Of a stretch of DNA of 64,000 bases, positions 1 through 11,575 are shown in pieces (position 1 is the stretch's first letter; each line of letters starts with the position of its first letter). The notes under the pieces are model-generated. The model was not told the DNA's origin. It saw only the letters and a program-made list of their open reading frames with translations, and did no database searches. The translations under genes were made by a program, and so were the position numbers. The stretch comes from Icerya purchasi (Eukaryota; Arthropoda; Insecta; Hemiptera; Monophlebidae): the NCBI GenBank assembly GCA_039619475.1, contig CM077116.1:296650464-296714463 (forward strand), read 5' to 3'.

Positions 1-539
1 TTCATTTACGAAACAAAAATTCAAACTAGACTTTCCATGCAATCAGCAAGTCAAAAATCATCGTAAGCAGCGCTGATCCTTCGAACACGATCATAATTAA
101 ATAATAACAACGAGAAAATACTCATTTGTAAATTAGTACGAGATGATTAATGTAAAACTCTAATAAATAAAAAAACGATTAACGTGATTGTCATAACAAG
201 AGTTGCGAGAAAACAGATTTGCCGGACCGGGGAGAAATACTTTTAGAGAACGTGCATTTAGAATTGGCGCGTAACCGACTTCCATGAATATACTGAAGGA
301 CAGGCAATAAGCTACACTTCCCTTTCCGTTCCCTTCACTTTTGTTTTTATTTCCTTTTCGCATTCGTTTTACTTCTTTCTTTTTCGGTACTTATTTGCCT
401 AAAATACCACCCCACTCATCGTTTAATTCCTATTTCTCTTTCCTCATTAAAATATATGCTTTAAAGTTAAGTGAGTCCCGTGTATTTTTGATGAGGTGAT
501 AACGTATAATTAAGATGTTTTCATGATGTATTTAAGGTT

Positions 540-2590
540 CTGAAGAGAATCAATGCCAGTTCCTTTCTCCTTTTGTGGATCGATCCGATTTTACCTTTAC
601 CCAGATGATTTCTCCAGTATAATCGATATTCAATTTATTCGGTGTACATACCTAGGAGTACAGACTTACGAAACAAGGTACCTTCAATATTAGACTGTCT
701 CGCCACCAACATATATGCTACATTTGTTGCTCAATGGAATCGCTCTCATTTTTCAGATTTACATTTTGTTCGTGAGAAGAAAGGATGAAATTATGCTTTT
801 TTTTACATACTGTCGATATATTTTTTTAGCAAAGAATTCTTTTATATTAACAATCCTACATTCATCTCCCAATTTCTCTCTTCAGGTCTTCACGTATAAG
901 CTTCACCTTACACATCCATATAACCCTTTTTCCTTAATAAATTCATCTTTAAATAATCGCCCTATTCTACTAGTCTCGTCTTTTCGGTACCTCAGGGTTT
1001 TCCTTTCGCGATCATATAAACGACTTTACTTCTCTGCCTTTACAAGATTGAACCTCCTCGGGACTCTCTCTCTCTCTAAGTAAGCGAGACAAGGCGATCC
1101 TTCAGTCCTCATTATGTCATATAAATTTATTATCCTATCGAAACTAAATCGTTGTTCTTTTCTGTAAGCTTATGTACCGAAATCTGTCCTCTCGAAACAT
1201 GACCGCATCCAAAATCTGTGCTTCCGCCTATACCCTTAGAAGAGAAAGTCTACTCCGTGTCCAGCAATCCTTTCGGAAACTAATTCAGTTCCATTGTTTC
1301 TTCGCAGATCTTACCTACGATATCGATTCCTGATTGAACGTCATCCATTCTGCTCTTCTAAACTCATCCATTCTTACATTCCTCTTCAAAACTGGCAATT
1401 CTGTACAAAAAAAAAAAATTATTCTTATTCTCGCTCATATAGCCTTTCACTTTTATCAGTTATTTTCCTACATTATTTCCTTCAGTAAATCTCCATATTT
1501 CACCCTTAATTATACAAACTTTCTTCACCCTTCTAGCTTAGTCTTCCTTCCGTCTTCTCATAAATCGTCTCCTGATTCAATTGTCATTAGTGAATTTAAC
1601 TTTACAATTAAAATTACGTCTTCCCCCTTCACTCTCGTATTTACACCAATAAGAGTCCGGAGGGAGTGGGTGCTGCCTTCAACATTTTTCCTCTCGATCG
1701 TTCTGAATCCGTTAAATTATCTTCCTTTTTCTCCAGTTTTTTTGTTGACTCTTTAGCTATTGTCCGCGCTATCATTCACGTTTCTTCTTCCAGTTACATC
1801 AACAACTTCCCGATTGTTTCCAACGTTAAATGTGTTCTTCCAGCTATTATTTCTCCTCTCCCTGCACCGTCGCTAAATCCTATTATTCTCTTTATTCGAA
1901 CTTTAATCTCCCAATTGCCTTGCTGCCGTGACATCCATATTGATTTCTTGTGAATCCAGAACATGCGGATATCGAGAACAATGAGCAGGCTGATGTATTT
2001 GTCCGACCTGCTGCACATATCGGTCGTTTGTTTACTAAATTTCCTGCTACTAACATAAATTTCCTTTCAAAAAACTGTCACTCCAAACTATAGCGATCTA
2101 TCTATCCTTTTCTTTTTTAAATCCTCGGTCTTTTTATCTGCCGATGTAGCCCTGCCCGCCGTCTCGACCATGGTACCATGAATATTCCTCATCTCCAACA
2201 TTTTCTCATCTGTCGCCTTCCTTTTGATCATAACTTACTTCCTTCCTCTTTTTTCCGCTTTTCTCTTATTTCCTCTCCATTTTGTTCTTTCCACTTAGAT
2301 GATTGTAGTTTTAATTTGCCGAATCATATTTTTTTTCCAAATGTTCCACTCTTTCCGTCGAACGCTCGTGCTTTTACTTTAAGCTTTTAGACCTTTCTCT
2401 TCCTAACTTCTATAATGCTTTCTTCCTTCTTTCAATCCCTGTATTTTCTGTAATCTCTACAATTGTCCCCTTCCTTTTCTCAATTTATAATTATATTAAA
2501 ATTTAGTTTCTTTTTCCCCACTGATAACTGAGTCAATGCTCTCGGTAGGCGAGCTCCCCCTCAGAAAACAACAAAAAATAAATAAATAAA
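540..2590 (+). mobile_element. Decayed I-type non-LTR retrotransposon (ORF2 RT C-terminal part to 3' end)
   Basis: Pyrimidine-rich plus-strand reading frames, broken by many frameshifts and stops, can be followed as a non-LTR ORF2. Around 890-1080 is the post-palm RT region (RYLRVFLSR, then NLLGTLSLSK), which parallels the minus-strand copy near 50100-50300 (CYLGVFRDS, NYLKALSLTK). Around 1666-1950 is an RNase H-like stretch (GAAFNI, then DSLAIVRAIIHVSS and a pattern like VSNVKCVLPAI). Around 2200-2390 is the C-terminal tail with LPPSFF-type text. The 3' end near 2520-2590 has a short GC-rich motif followed by A-rich sequence. The 5' boundary is uncertain. The element is far too broken to be active. 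Family assignment to the I/Jockey superfamily with RNase H is by similarity recalled from memory. Confidence 0.6.
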
Positions 2591-5292
2591 TTATATAAGA
2601 TTTTACTTTTAATAATGCATAGTGTTTTTTGCAGCGGAATATTGCCGCTACCAGTAAACAGTACGTATACAAAAAAATTCTGACTCTATTACACGGTCGC
2701 GTAAGATAGTTGTGTTATAGTTCCAAAAACTGATATCAGCAAAACACGGGACAAGGAATATCAATTTAACATTAAAAAAGGGTTAATCTAGTGGAGGTAC
2801 GCGTTAAAAGTTACATGTACCCATATTTTCCAGTCAGCCAGTTTCATATAGAAGAAGTTTCCCCACCCGTGTAAAAAAGTGTCTAGAATTCAATCGATCG
2901 AGGCCAATTTTATTTGTTTGTTTCTTTTTAAGTTCTTTATCGTTTTACAGTCGATGTTTGAATTAAAAATTTCCGAATATAGAGAAAAGAAAGTAATTAT
3001 TTATGCCGCACCGCGCCGATCTCAGAAAATCACCCGTAGTCACTTTTTTTTTTTTATCTTCGTCTCCCGTAACATTCAGAATTAATAAAAACTTCTCTCT
3101 AAACTAGTTATTTATTATTTTAAGGTTAGAACTCGTAAACGAAATACGAAGCACGACACCACAAACTAATTATTTGAAAAATCGCCATTTAGTAATGGCT
3201 ACTTTAAAATAAAATTTATTACCTGCGGTTCACCGAGAAATTTTTTTCTTGCCTTATGTACAAAAACACTTTGTAATATCGATGTGTTTGTTTTTTTAGT
3301 AATACCGATGTGTTTGTTTTTTTAGTAATACCGATGGTAACTTTTATTTAAAGATGTTCTATATAATTCGAATTCATAAAACATAAAAAAAAAAAAAAAA
3401 AATATGAACCTTATGTACGCTATTTCTACATAAACATTTATTTTCCGCAAGAATTATTTTCTTACACTTCTATGAATTAGCTGATAAATGTTTAATTGCC
3501 TCTAGCAGATGTAAATTAATTTCTTATTAACGCGTACTTGTATTGCCATTATACTTTTTTATTAAAACAAATACATCGAAATATTTTATCGCATAATTTC
3601 GAAACTTGAAGTAAACTTCTATTAAAGCGGTGTAAATGATTAAAGCGATATCGCTGTGAACGAAAATATAAAGCGTACACATATAAAGCCTTTAAGCACC
3701 TTTAATTTAAAAGCTCAATGTAATATAAATTTGAAAAATTATGAAACCGGGTTATCCGAGTATTTTTCAGAAAAGTGTTGCAAAGTAAACAAAATGTTCG
3801 TAATTGCTTTAGCTGTCTCGATTTAAACCGCTAATACTCTCGTTTATCATTGTAACATTTAATTTTAAGATACCTAAAGTGTGATTATATTTTGGGGGGG
3901 GGGGCATCGAATGTAACGCACGTTTCTATTTATAATTCTTTAATCGAAATATTAATATATTAATAAAAAAAAAAAAAAAAAAAAGTGTATACAAATATTT
4001 TTTATGCGATCAAAAATATTAACGATTTCGCGCTGCTGACTTCATATTTTTGAGCAGTAAGCAGATCGTTCAAACTTTTATTGCAACATTTAGAATACAT
4101 GGTTTCTAAGTCGTTCCTCTTCCGCTTTTCTTTGAATTATTAACGTTTCCAACCTCTAAATATCTCGTTATCAAAGAAATTTCAAAATTTGTCTCCGAAT
4201 AGCCGGCAAATCTTACGACAATAACACACCTCACTTTAAATACCAATCTTACAGAGATTTTCACTTAATAACGATATTATAATAATGTTGCGACATTATC
4301 ACGCATCCACTTATACTTGACTATGTTAATCATGTCTTAACACGATTGATTCGAAATTGAAATCTAGCTACAAGTTTTAGAGTAGATAATTTGTTTAAAA
4401 TATAAATAACGTGCGTGTTTATAACTACTTTTATTTTACAAAATGATTCATTTAGCAGGCTGGTCAGAATTAGGCACCCTTTCCCCTTGGAAAAAAAAAA
4501 AAATATTAAAAAAATAACTACACTTTGAATTCAAAGTAATACAATAATTACGAAACAAAATTTGAGTTTTTCGATAAAGCTATTTCGAAAATAATGAGAG
4601 AATTATTCTCTGAATCGGGCACAATCGCTCAAATCGATAATGAAAAAGTAAAAATAAAGTGTACGTTAATTCAACTCATTTACTTATTAAGCTTTTTAAT
4701 GTTTGTTCGATACTTCAATTTTTTCGATAAAATATATACTGTATATATCGACATAAAATATATTTACAATTAAACCGAATTCAGAAAAAAAACAAAGTAC
4801 AAATGAATTTTTTAAATCGACATCATAAGTTCCCTATAAAGATTAGAAGTAGTAAACGTGATTAAAAGTACGTTACTTGCAACTTGGAGCACTAGTTAAG
4901 AAGTATAAAGCTATCGCAAACTAACGGCAATTCTGTTTAGCGTGTCAGAATTTTAATTTTTAGCACGATTAAATTTCACTGAATAGTCTCACAGTCTGGC
5001 ATCGTCGTAAAGTTTAAACATGTTGAAGTTTCGTTTACCTTCGACAGGATTAATGGAATAAAAGTTTGAGCGCTTGATTATCAAAAAAAAATGATCAATT
5101 TCGCGTAAAAAATAAACGTCGTCGTTCCAATATGTCTATAAAAAGTTCTACGAGCACATGTAAATGTATTAAAATTAATAGCGCTTTTACGAAGCAAATA
5201 AAACAAAAATCTAAGCAAATAGAAACAGTGAAAAAAATACAAAAGGGAAGAGAGTACAGTTATAATGAAGAAAATTAGAAACCCGGCACAGA
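2591..5292. other. AT-rich non-coding stretch, including the expected Patj 3' UTR
   Basis: No convincing coding region is seen. It lies downstream of the Patj stop codon (minus strand), so the part next to 5292 should be 3' UTR. The nearest clear minus-strand AATAAA I noticed is at 4430-4435, which would imply a UTR of roughly 860 nt, but this is weak evidence. The stretch also holds a 26-bp tandem repeat at 3274-3338, A-runs near 3387 and 3966, and an 11-nt G run at 3894-3904. Confidence 0.4.
3274..3338. repeat. 26-bp tandem repeat, about 2.5 units
   Basis: The unit starts TAATACCGATGTGTTTG and ends in a T run plus AG. It begins at 3274, 3300 and 3326, exactly 26 bp apart, with one substitution between the first two units and a partial third unit. 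No coding potential. Confidence 0.85.
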
Positions 5293-5643
5293 CTAAAAAC
5301 TTTCAGACTTAAGTAAAGCGATCGATGATCCTTCATTTACATCATTATAGTATTCACCGTGATGTGTGGTCGCTGTTACATGCGTAGCTTCGTCCTCACT
5401 CACCTGACTCGTAGCAGAAACAGTATCTTGAATCGGAAGAGGTTTTGCAACCGTGATACGTACAATTCCCTTCGGAGCACCTTTTAACACCTGAACCGCT
5501 TGATCCAACGTCGCCTTTTCCAGTACCGTATCGTTTACGCTTAACAAACGATCTCCCGGTTTCAAGCGTTTATCCTGCTGAGCGACACCACCCGGGACCA
5601 GCGTACGAATTACAATTACAGTTTCACTCGGATTTATCGGATC
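5293..5643 (-). CDS. Patj: Patj terminal exon: second half of last PDZ plus C-terminal tail
   Basis: The exon begins after a pyrimidine tract and AAG acceptor, in phase 0, with DPINPSETVIVIRTLVPGG. This continues the first half of the PDZ in the 7777-8013 exon (ending GFSILDYQ). It runs through the PDZ core (LKPGDRLLSVNDTVLEKATL, then APKGIVRITVAKPLP), followed by an acidic, Ser/Thr-rich tail of about 50 residues ending in LLKSESF and a TAA stop at 5293. The text LVPGGVAQ...RLKPGDRLL...LDQAVQ.LKGAPKG is characteristic of the last PDZ of insect Patj. The exon encodes 116 residues. The ATG inside the preceding intron sequence is not a start. Confidence 0.85.
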   Translation of the reverse strand, partial: DPINPSETVIVIRTLVPGGVAQQDKRLKPGDRLLSVNDTVLEKATLDQAVQVLKGAPKGIVRITVAKPLPIQDTVSATSQVSEDEATHVTATTHHGEYYNDVNEGSSIALLKSESF

Positions 5644-7776
5644 CTTAAAAGAAAAACAAGAAAACAATTAAGAATCATTTCAACTGTTGCGGAAGGAAAT
5701 TGTTTCAAGAGAAAAATGAAAATTAACATATAAACGTACAAAAGGAATTTAGCTGCATCGTTCGGTATTAGCTGATAATCGAGCGGTTCAAAGAATCGAC
5801 AGTGTTCATTAAAAATGCAGCATAGAACGTATTATTCATTAAAACTTCTTTGTTAATAACTGCTGTTTTTTTCTCTTTCCTCCTTAGTTTACGGTAAAAT
5901 AAATTCTAATTAAAAATTTCACTTTTTTGCTTTGTCGAATGCCAAAACAAGAATGAAAACAAATAGGGTAAGTTTTCCTTTTTCTAAAGATGCTACAGGT
6001 CGGACGATGTTAGCGCTTGGGTTAAAGATCTCCTAGCGGATGAAAAAACTCGCAAACACGTACATCTACTAATCGGGCAATGTAACCGCATTTTATTCCA
6101 GAACATTTCTTTAACGCGTACTTATTTCTATTATTGTATACAAAACTGTGGAAACGTAAAGATAGACGACTCGGTAGGAAAGATTTTCACTATGATCTTC
6201 CGACTGGTTAGATTATAAATGGGGTTTTGACTGGTTCGTAAAAGGTAAAAACTAAAAATGCTAACTTCACGAAAATTTCGACTAGCAGCATGGCCCAATT
6301 TATTCAAAAAGAGACAATTGTCGACAGCAAAAGCATCTTATACTTTAACCGTACCTAATAACAATAAGGTATTAAACTAGAAAAATGCTAAAAATAAAAA
6401 AGGTATACAAATAGAATGAATAAGGAGTTTTCATAAGCCGCTGTTTAAAAAAAAAAACAACCGTATAATGAAAAGATTTTGGCTCTAGCCTCGAGTAACT
6501 GAAATATCACAAATCGGACTTCTGCGAATATCTACAACCGGCAGTTTAGATAAGAATTGAAAGAAACGATATAGGAGAAAAGAGTGCTTTAAAAAATATA
6601 CAGCATCATATAATTTGGAAGAGGTATAGACATTGTTTCCTACGGCTATGTCTTTCCAAGTGACGTTATGTTTATGACGACACTATCTCTATACCTAAAA
6701 CTTCCATATGCCTATGGAATTACATGATTTCATCGAAGGACGTATAAAAATAACCGAATGTTCCTGAGAGTACATTATTATCGAATGTATTTGCCAGCAC
6801 CGGCTACACGGAGTTGTTTGTGGTAATCGATAGCTTTGTTTAATCTTACGGTTTCTGTTTAACTAAATAGAAAGAAATATTTTCTTCAAATTACACGGTG
6901 CTCATATACTTCGCTTAAAAAGAATCAATATTTTTATTTTTTCCAAGTTATAATAAACATACTTCACTTTCACGTTGTTAAAGCGAATACGACAAATATT
7001 TTTACTTGTCGAGTAATTAGTTACATAATATTATGATTAATTTTGTTTTAACGCATATTAAAGGATAATTTCGTGAATTAAGCTATTGTACAAGAAACTA
7101 TCTCACTTTCATTTCTATTTCGCCGTTTCTTTCTATCACATTTTTTTCCGCTTTCAAGCTCCCTTCCTCATTACTCCGTGTTTTCCTATTCGCAAGACAA
7201 GTATGCACTCACTCGCACGTAATGGTATTGATTTGTAATATTTTTACTACTGCAGCAAGTAAAACCAAAAAAATAGAAATGAAAAATAATAAATCGCTAG
7301 TTTAACTGGTCGCGACATACGAAGTAATGCTGACGACAATTCTTTACATACTCTATTTTCATTTTCCGTGTTCGTTATGAAATCGAACGATTCTCATCGC
7401 AATAAATATTTCGAACGTATCAATTCTTTGATAACCGCTTACGCATCAATCTAGTTCATGAAAAAAGATATCGCTTTTACACCATATAATAACTTTTGCT
7501 GATAATTCCGAATTTACAACAAGATTCTCCAACAGAATTGAAAACTTTCAGTTTCTACTAATATTTTAATGTTAATCAAATTCGTTTTCCATTTACTGAA
7601 CATACGGAGCGCTTTCTTTATTGACTGATTTTTTGCCATCTATAAAAAACGAAGTTGCTTCGCGTTGAGTGACAAAACATTAATACATAGAGTGACTTCG
7701 AAGAAAACTCAGTGTTATTTTTATTCCCGTACGGCGAATTTGCGTTTTAATATCAGTCAAGAATAACCTTCTGTAC
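5644..7776. other. Patj last intron, AT-rich
   Basis: The donor is CAG|GTACAG at 7776 and the acceptor ends at 5644, both read on the minus strand. I see no coding region, transposon ends or notable repeats in these 2.1 kb. Confidence 0.5.
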
Positions 7777-8013
7777 CTGATAATCTAGTATTGAAAATCC
7801 TAAACCACGTTCTCCTTTCACTAGTTCAATGATGTACGGTTCGGAACTCCAGGTGGCCAAGCCTGTAAGCGGTTCTAAAGAACGAGATTTTATCTTCGAA
7901 AGGCTCGTCTCCGTTGTAACGGTACTGGTAGATGCTAAAGAACCATCTGACTTAGCTTTAACTAATCTGTCAGTAGATGGAATTAAATTTTGAAAGCTAG
8001 CGCCTAATATATT
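7777..8013 (-). CDS. Patj: Patj exon: linker and first half of last PDZ
   Basis: The acceptor TTACAG precedes NILGASFQNLIPSTDRLVKA, and the donor is TATCAG|GTACAG. It is 237 nt, exactly 79 codons, phase 0 at both ends. The first two thirds are a Ser/Thr-rich linker (KSDGSLAS, SLSKIKSRSLEPLTG). The end is the beta-1/beta-2 part of a PDZ: PYIIELVKGERGLGFSILDY, with GLGF as the peptide-carboxylate-binding loop. It joins directly to DPINPSET in the next exon, the arrangement known in insect Patj. Confidence 0.85.
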
Positions 8014-8148
8014 CTGTAACAGTTAGAGTACAAATTATCGTTTCCGTAAAATGAACCAGGTTTTTTTACACCTTTCTCGCTAATTTTGAGGAAATTAAAT
8101 TGATAAATAAATAAATAAGAAATATACAAATATATATATATATATTAG

Positions 8149-8670
8149 CCCAGTCAAAATAGACATTCACCCTTTTCATAAATTCCCAGAAAGCTGAAAA
8201 TTGGCATGAATGTTAAGAACACCATTATAATGAAATTGTGAAAAGTCCTCATCGATCCCACATATGCAAAAAATTTTATTCAAGGTCAAAGTTGGCAAAA
8301 ATGTTTTTTTTTTTTGGATTTTTCAGCGAAACGGTTAGTTTTATAATAAAAATAGTCCAGACCAAAATTGCAGATCGCGCAATTTTCTACAAAAATTGCC
8401 TTCACATTTTTTCCCTTAAGATTCACCATTTCTGAGATAAAGCGATTCTAAAATTTACTAAAGTTGTATTCTCCATAATATGCACAACTACGCTACCTAC
8501 GTGTACATCATTGGACGTATAATATAAGTAAAACTATTGGTCTGTGTGACTAATACATAAACAAAAAAATCAAATGACAAAGAAGAGCGATTTGAGATCC
8601 CGGAAGCTGCGGCAGCAATTATTCGGGAAGATATTCAACCGGTAGTCATCGATAATTCTCATTACCCCCT
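8149..8670 (+). repeat. Left arm of the long inverted repeat
   Basis: Reverse-complement partner of 9955-10457. Matching can be read from the terminal CCCAGTC through GCGATTTGAGATC and AGCTGCGGCAGCAATTATTC to CTCATTACCCCC. It contains an A/T run whose length differs between the arms. Confidence 0.8.
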
Positions 8671-9064
8671 ATCAGGTCATATATTTGAAGATATTAACAG
8701 TCATATTCCGGAGTGACTGAATTCTTTTTTGGAACTAAATTATTGTAAAGAATAAAAGGTTCAATTCAGAACACATAGAATTAGTATGTAAAAACATTAG
8801 TCATAGTATTATGACTAATGTTCGGCCTCGGTCTCTCAAGCCCAAGCTACAATTGGGTCTCGCAGTTTGCTTTCATCGACGGTTTGCGTTAAAATGTCTC
8901 ATACAGATTTTTTCGTTCTTTAGTATGTGCGCATATTATAATGATAACTAATGATACTACGATGTACGAGGCAGAAACAGTTTTTCATCGTCCACCTCAT
9001 ATCTTACCACCAGAAACTGGCACGTTTATTCAATATGTTGCAGACGACGCTTTTATCGGCTATA

Positions 9065-9808
9065 CGAGGGCCAGTCAAATATAAACGAGGCTTTTTTAAC
9101 TGAAGCTGAGCGAAAGCACCTTGCATGATGTAACTTGGAAGGGATATTGTTTTTGGTATCTTAAGACGTGCTCAGTGCAGTAGTAGCGCTACAAAATACG
9201 TTCTACTGCGTTCAGTAGCGGTCGAAATACAGTCGAAAATTTGACTCATCCACGTCGTCCGAGCATTACCCGCGAAAAAATTAAGCGCTTTGAAAGTCAC
9301 ATTAAATGTGACAGACGGCTTACGATGGAAGGACTATTAATGACGAATATTACTCTCAACTTCTCGATTCAGTCGAGGCGGAATATCGTTCAAAATAAGC
9401 GGCGTTCACGATCCGATCCGTATTGCTCTTGCATGACAACGCCGGCCGCATACAACCGCCCACACTCAAGCCAAACTCGACCAAATGTACTGGCCAACCG
9501 TTGAACATCTGCAATATAGTCCAAATTTAACTCCACGTGATTATCATTTGTTTGAGCCGCTGAAAGAGGCATTAGGTGGACAGCGATTTGAAGATGATGA
9601 AGGTTGTATGCAATTCATGCGCAATTGGTTCGCTGACTTACCGCATTCGTTCTTCGATAAATTCATTAAAAAATTACCAAAACTTTGGGAAAAATGCATC
9701 GATAAACGTGGTAACTATGTAGAAAAATAGTGATAGTGTAAATTTTTTTAAATTTTTCAATAAATTTTAATTTTTAAAAAAGTCTCATTTATATTTGACT
9801 GGCCATTG
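9065..9808 (+). mobile_element. Internally deleted mariner, nested
   Basis: Terminal inverted repeats of about 25 bp (CGAGGGCCAGTCAAATATAA on the left; 22 of 25 match the reverse complement of the right end) are flanked by the target dinucleotide TA (9063-9064 and 9809-9810). At 744 bp it is shorter than the roughly 1.3 kb typical of mariners. Plus-strand remnants are an N-terminal DNA-binding segment (RRPSITREKIKRFE, then KCDRRLTMEGL) near 9241-9340, an HDN motif (LLLHDNAG) near 9430 holding the second catalytic Asp, and after a frameshift a C-terminal block 9485-9730 with TPRDYHLFEPLKEALGGQRF and KLWEKCIDKRGNYVEK before the stop. The region with the first catalytic Asp is deleted, so it is non-autonomous. 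Confidence 0.85.
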
Positions 9809-9954
9809 TATTACCAGGTTCAAGTGTAGCTTGGTAATCAACTGGACCCAGAAGACTGGGTTTGGAAGCTAATTAACAATACATTGGAACCAATCCACAT
9901 TCTACTTCCACCTGCACCAGAAAAGTTCCTGAATACTATTTTTTGCAACTTGGT

Positions 9955-10457
9955 GGGGGGTAATGAGAATTATAGATGACTACCGATTGAATATCTTCCC
10001 GAATAATTGCTGCCGCAGCTTCCGAGATCTCAAATCGCTCTTCTTTGTCATTTGATTTTTTTTTTTTATGTATTAGTCACACAGACCAATAGTTTTACTT
10101 ATATTATGCGTCCAATGATGTACACATAGGTAGCGTAGTCGTGCATATTATAGTAAATTTTAGAATCGCTTTATCTCAGAAATGGTAATTCTTAAGGGAA
10201 AAAATGTAAAGGCAATTTTTGTAGAAAATTGCGCAATCTACAATTTTGGTCTGGACTATTTTTATTATAAAACTAACCGTTTCGCTGAAAAATCCGAAAA
10301 AAACATTTTTGCCAGATTTGACCTTGAATAAAATTTTTTGCATACATGGGATCGATGAGGGCTTTTTAAAATTTCATTACAATGGTGTCCCTAACATTCA
10401 TGCCAATTTTCACCTTTCTGGGAATTTATGCAAGGGTGAATGTCTATTTTGACTGGG
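9955..10457 (-). repeat. Right arm of the long inverted repeat
   Basis: Inverted copy of 8149-8670, ending GACTGGG at 10457 next to a perfect TTAA at 10458-10461. It diverges from the left arm by scattered substitutions and poly-T length. Confidence 0.8.
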
Positions 10458-10487
10458 TTAATATATATATATATCACACACGTGTTA

Positions 10488-11435
10488 GGTTGGTTCGAAA
10501 CGATCCGTACTGTGTCCCGCATTTCGTAAAAAAAAAAAATCGAAAAAAATATCCAAGCACATCATTGTAAAGTCTGAAGTTTTCTGTGCAAATGGCGAAA
10601 ATTTCAGCGCAATAGCACAAACGGCACTTCCGCATGGACCGATCGTGTAAAGGCTTATGGACTAGCAACTTTTGGCGGAAAAAAAAAAAACGACAAAACT
10701 GTATCAAATTTTTATTCAACAGTTGCGAATATTGTTCATTCCTCCTCGATGTTTTCATTTTTCTCAAAGTACCTCCACCATGCCGGATACATTCATCCCG
10801 CTGCTCGACCCATTCCCGCGTCATAGTTTTTTCGTATTCCGTTTCAGGTCACTGCCAGAAGACGACGAAGCATGCCTGGACCGCTTTCACGTTCATTTCA
10901 AATCTCCGGTCGTGCAACCTATACTTAAGAGCAGGAAACAGCTAGAAATCACAGGAAGCCAAGTCTAGGGAGGAGGGAGAGTAGGACAGGACCTTAATAC
11001 TGCGTTGCTCAAAGAACTTCTGCGTGAGTTAAGCAGCATGAGAACTAGTATCATCTTGGTAAAGGATGAAACTTTTAGTGACTTTTGGCCGTTTCCGCTG
11101 AACGTATCTCTCTAAAGTGTTCAACAATTTAGCGACACCGTTCTTTTACCACACACTACTCGTTCTGTCTTCTTTCCAGTAGTGTACTGTAATTCAGCGA
11201 ACTCAGTGTTGTCGTTTCATGCATGCCATATTTTTCGAGCGTAACATGTTGGTAGAATATCACCGATATGCCTTTATGCGATTGACCCGTACGGGCGTAC
11301 CGTTTGCGCTATCGCACTGAAATTTGCACTATTTATGTAGAAAACTTCAGGTTTTACGATGACGTGCTTGAATATTTTTTTTGATTTCTTTTTTCGGACA
11401 ATGCGGGGCACAATACGGATCATTTTGGACCAACC
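10488..11435 (-). mobile_element. Mariner (DD34D) with unusually long terminal inverted repeats, transposase decayed
   Basis: The element is flanked by TA (10486-10487 and 11436-11437) and starts GGTTGGTTCGAAACGATCC. Its two ends are inverted copies over about 170 bp (10488-10657 and about 11267-11435). On the minus strand a decayed transposase C-terminal half is readable: FILYQDDTSSHAA, then about 20 residues including an in-frame stop, then SSLDLASCDF, and finally KTMTREWVEQRDECIRHGGG. The spacing between the Asp of QDD and the Asp of SCDF is 34 residues, the mariner DD34D signature. The N-terminal half with the first catalytic Asp is missing, and stops interrupt the frame. Total length 948 bp. 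Confidence 0.85.
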
Positions 11436-11439
11436 TATG

Positions 11440-11497
11440 TATGTGTGTTTATATTATATATATATATATATATACACACATATATTTATATACATAA
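11440..11497. repeat. (TA)n microsatellite
   Basis: Runs of TATATATA with CA interruptions lie directly beside the mariner right end. Confidence 0.8.
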
Positions 11498-11575
11498 ATG
11501 ATTAATCTCAGAAATGGATGGCGTATTTTAAGACATGAGAAATATTTACTTTTTCGTCGAAATCTAAATACTTAC

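Larger units (their letters stand above)
8149..10457. mobile_element. Long-inverted-repeat DNA element with TTAA-type ends (piggyBac-like by target site), nested mariner inside
   Basis: The left end reads TTAG-CCCAGTCAAAATAGACATTC and the right end is its reverse complement, GACTGGG-TTAA. The two arms (8149-8670 and about 9955-10457) are inverted copies of about 500 bp with small differences. CCC termini next to TTAA fit piggyBac-type elements; the left TTAG is one base off. The unique centre (8671-9954 minus the nested mariner) encodes two protein fragments on the plus strand, ETGTFIQYVADDAF near 9012-9055 and LGNQLDPEDWVWKLINN near 9830-9880, so it is a deleted derivative of a larger coding element or a capture. 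A mariner at 9065-9808 interrupts it. No intact transposase is present. Confidence 0.7.
8014..11575. other. Patj intron loaded with DNA transposons
   Basis: This intron separates exon 11576-11737 from exon 7777-8013. About 3.3 of its 3.6 kb is transposon: the TTAA-type long-inverted-repeat element at 8149-10457 with a mariner inside, and a second mariner at 10488-11435. The rest is (TA)n-rich. Confidence 0.75.

Noticed and set aside
10474..10824. 116-codon minus-strand ORF as a host gene
   Set aside because: It runs across the end of the mariner at 10488-11435; its beginning is the worn transposase C-terminus and the rest is the terminal repeat.
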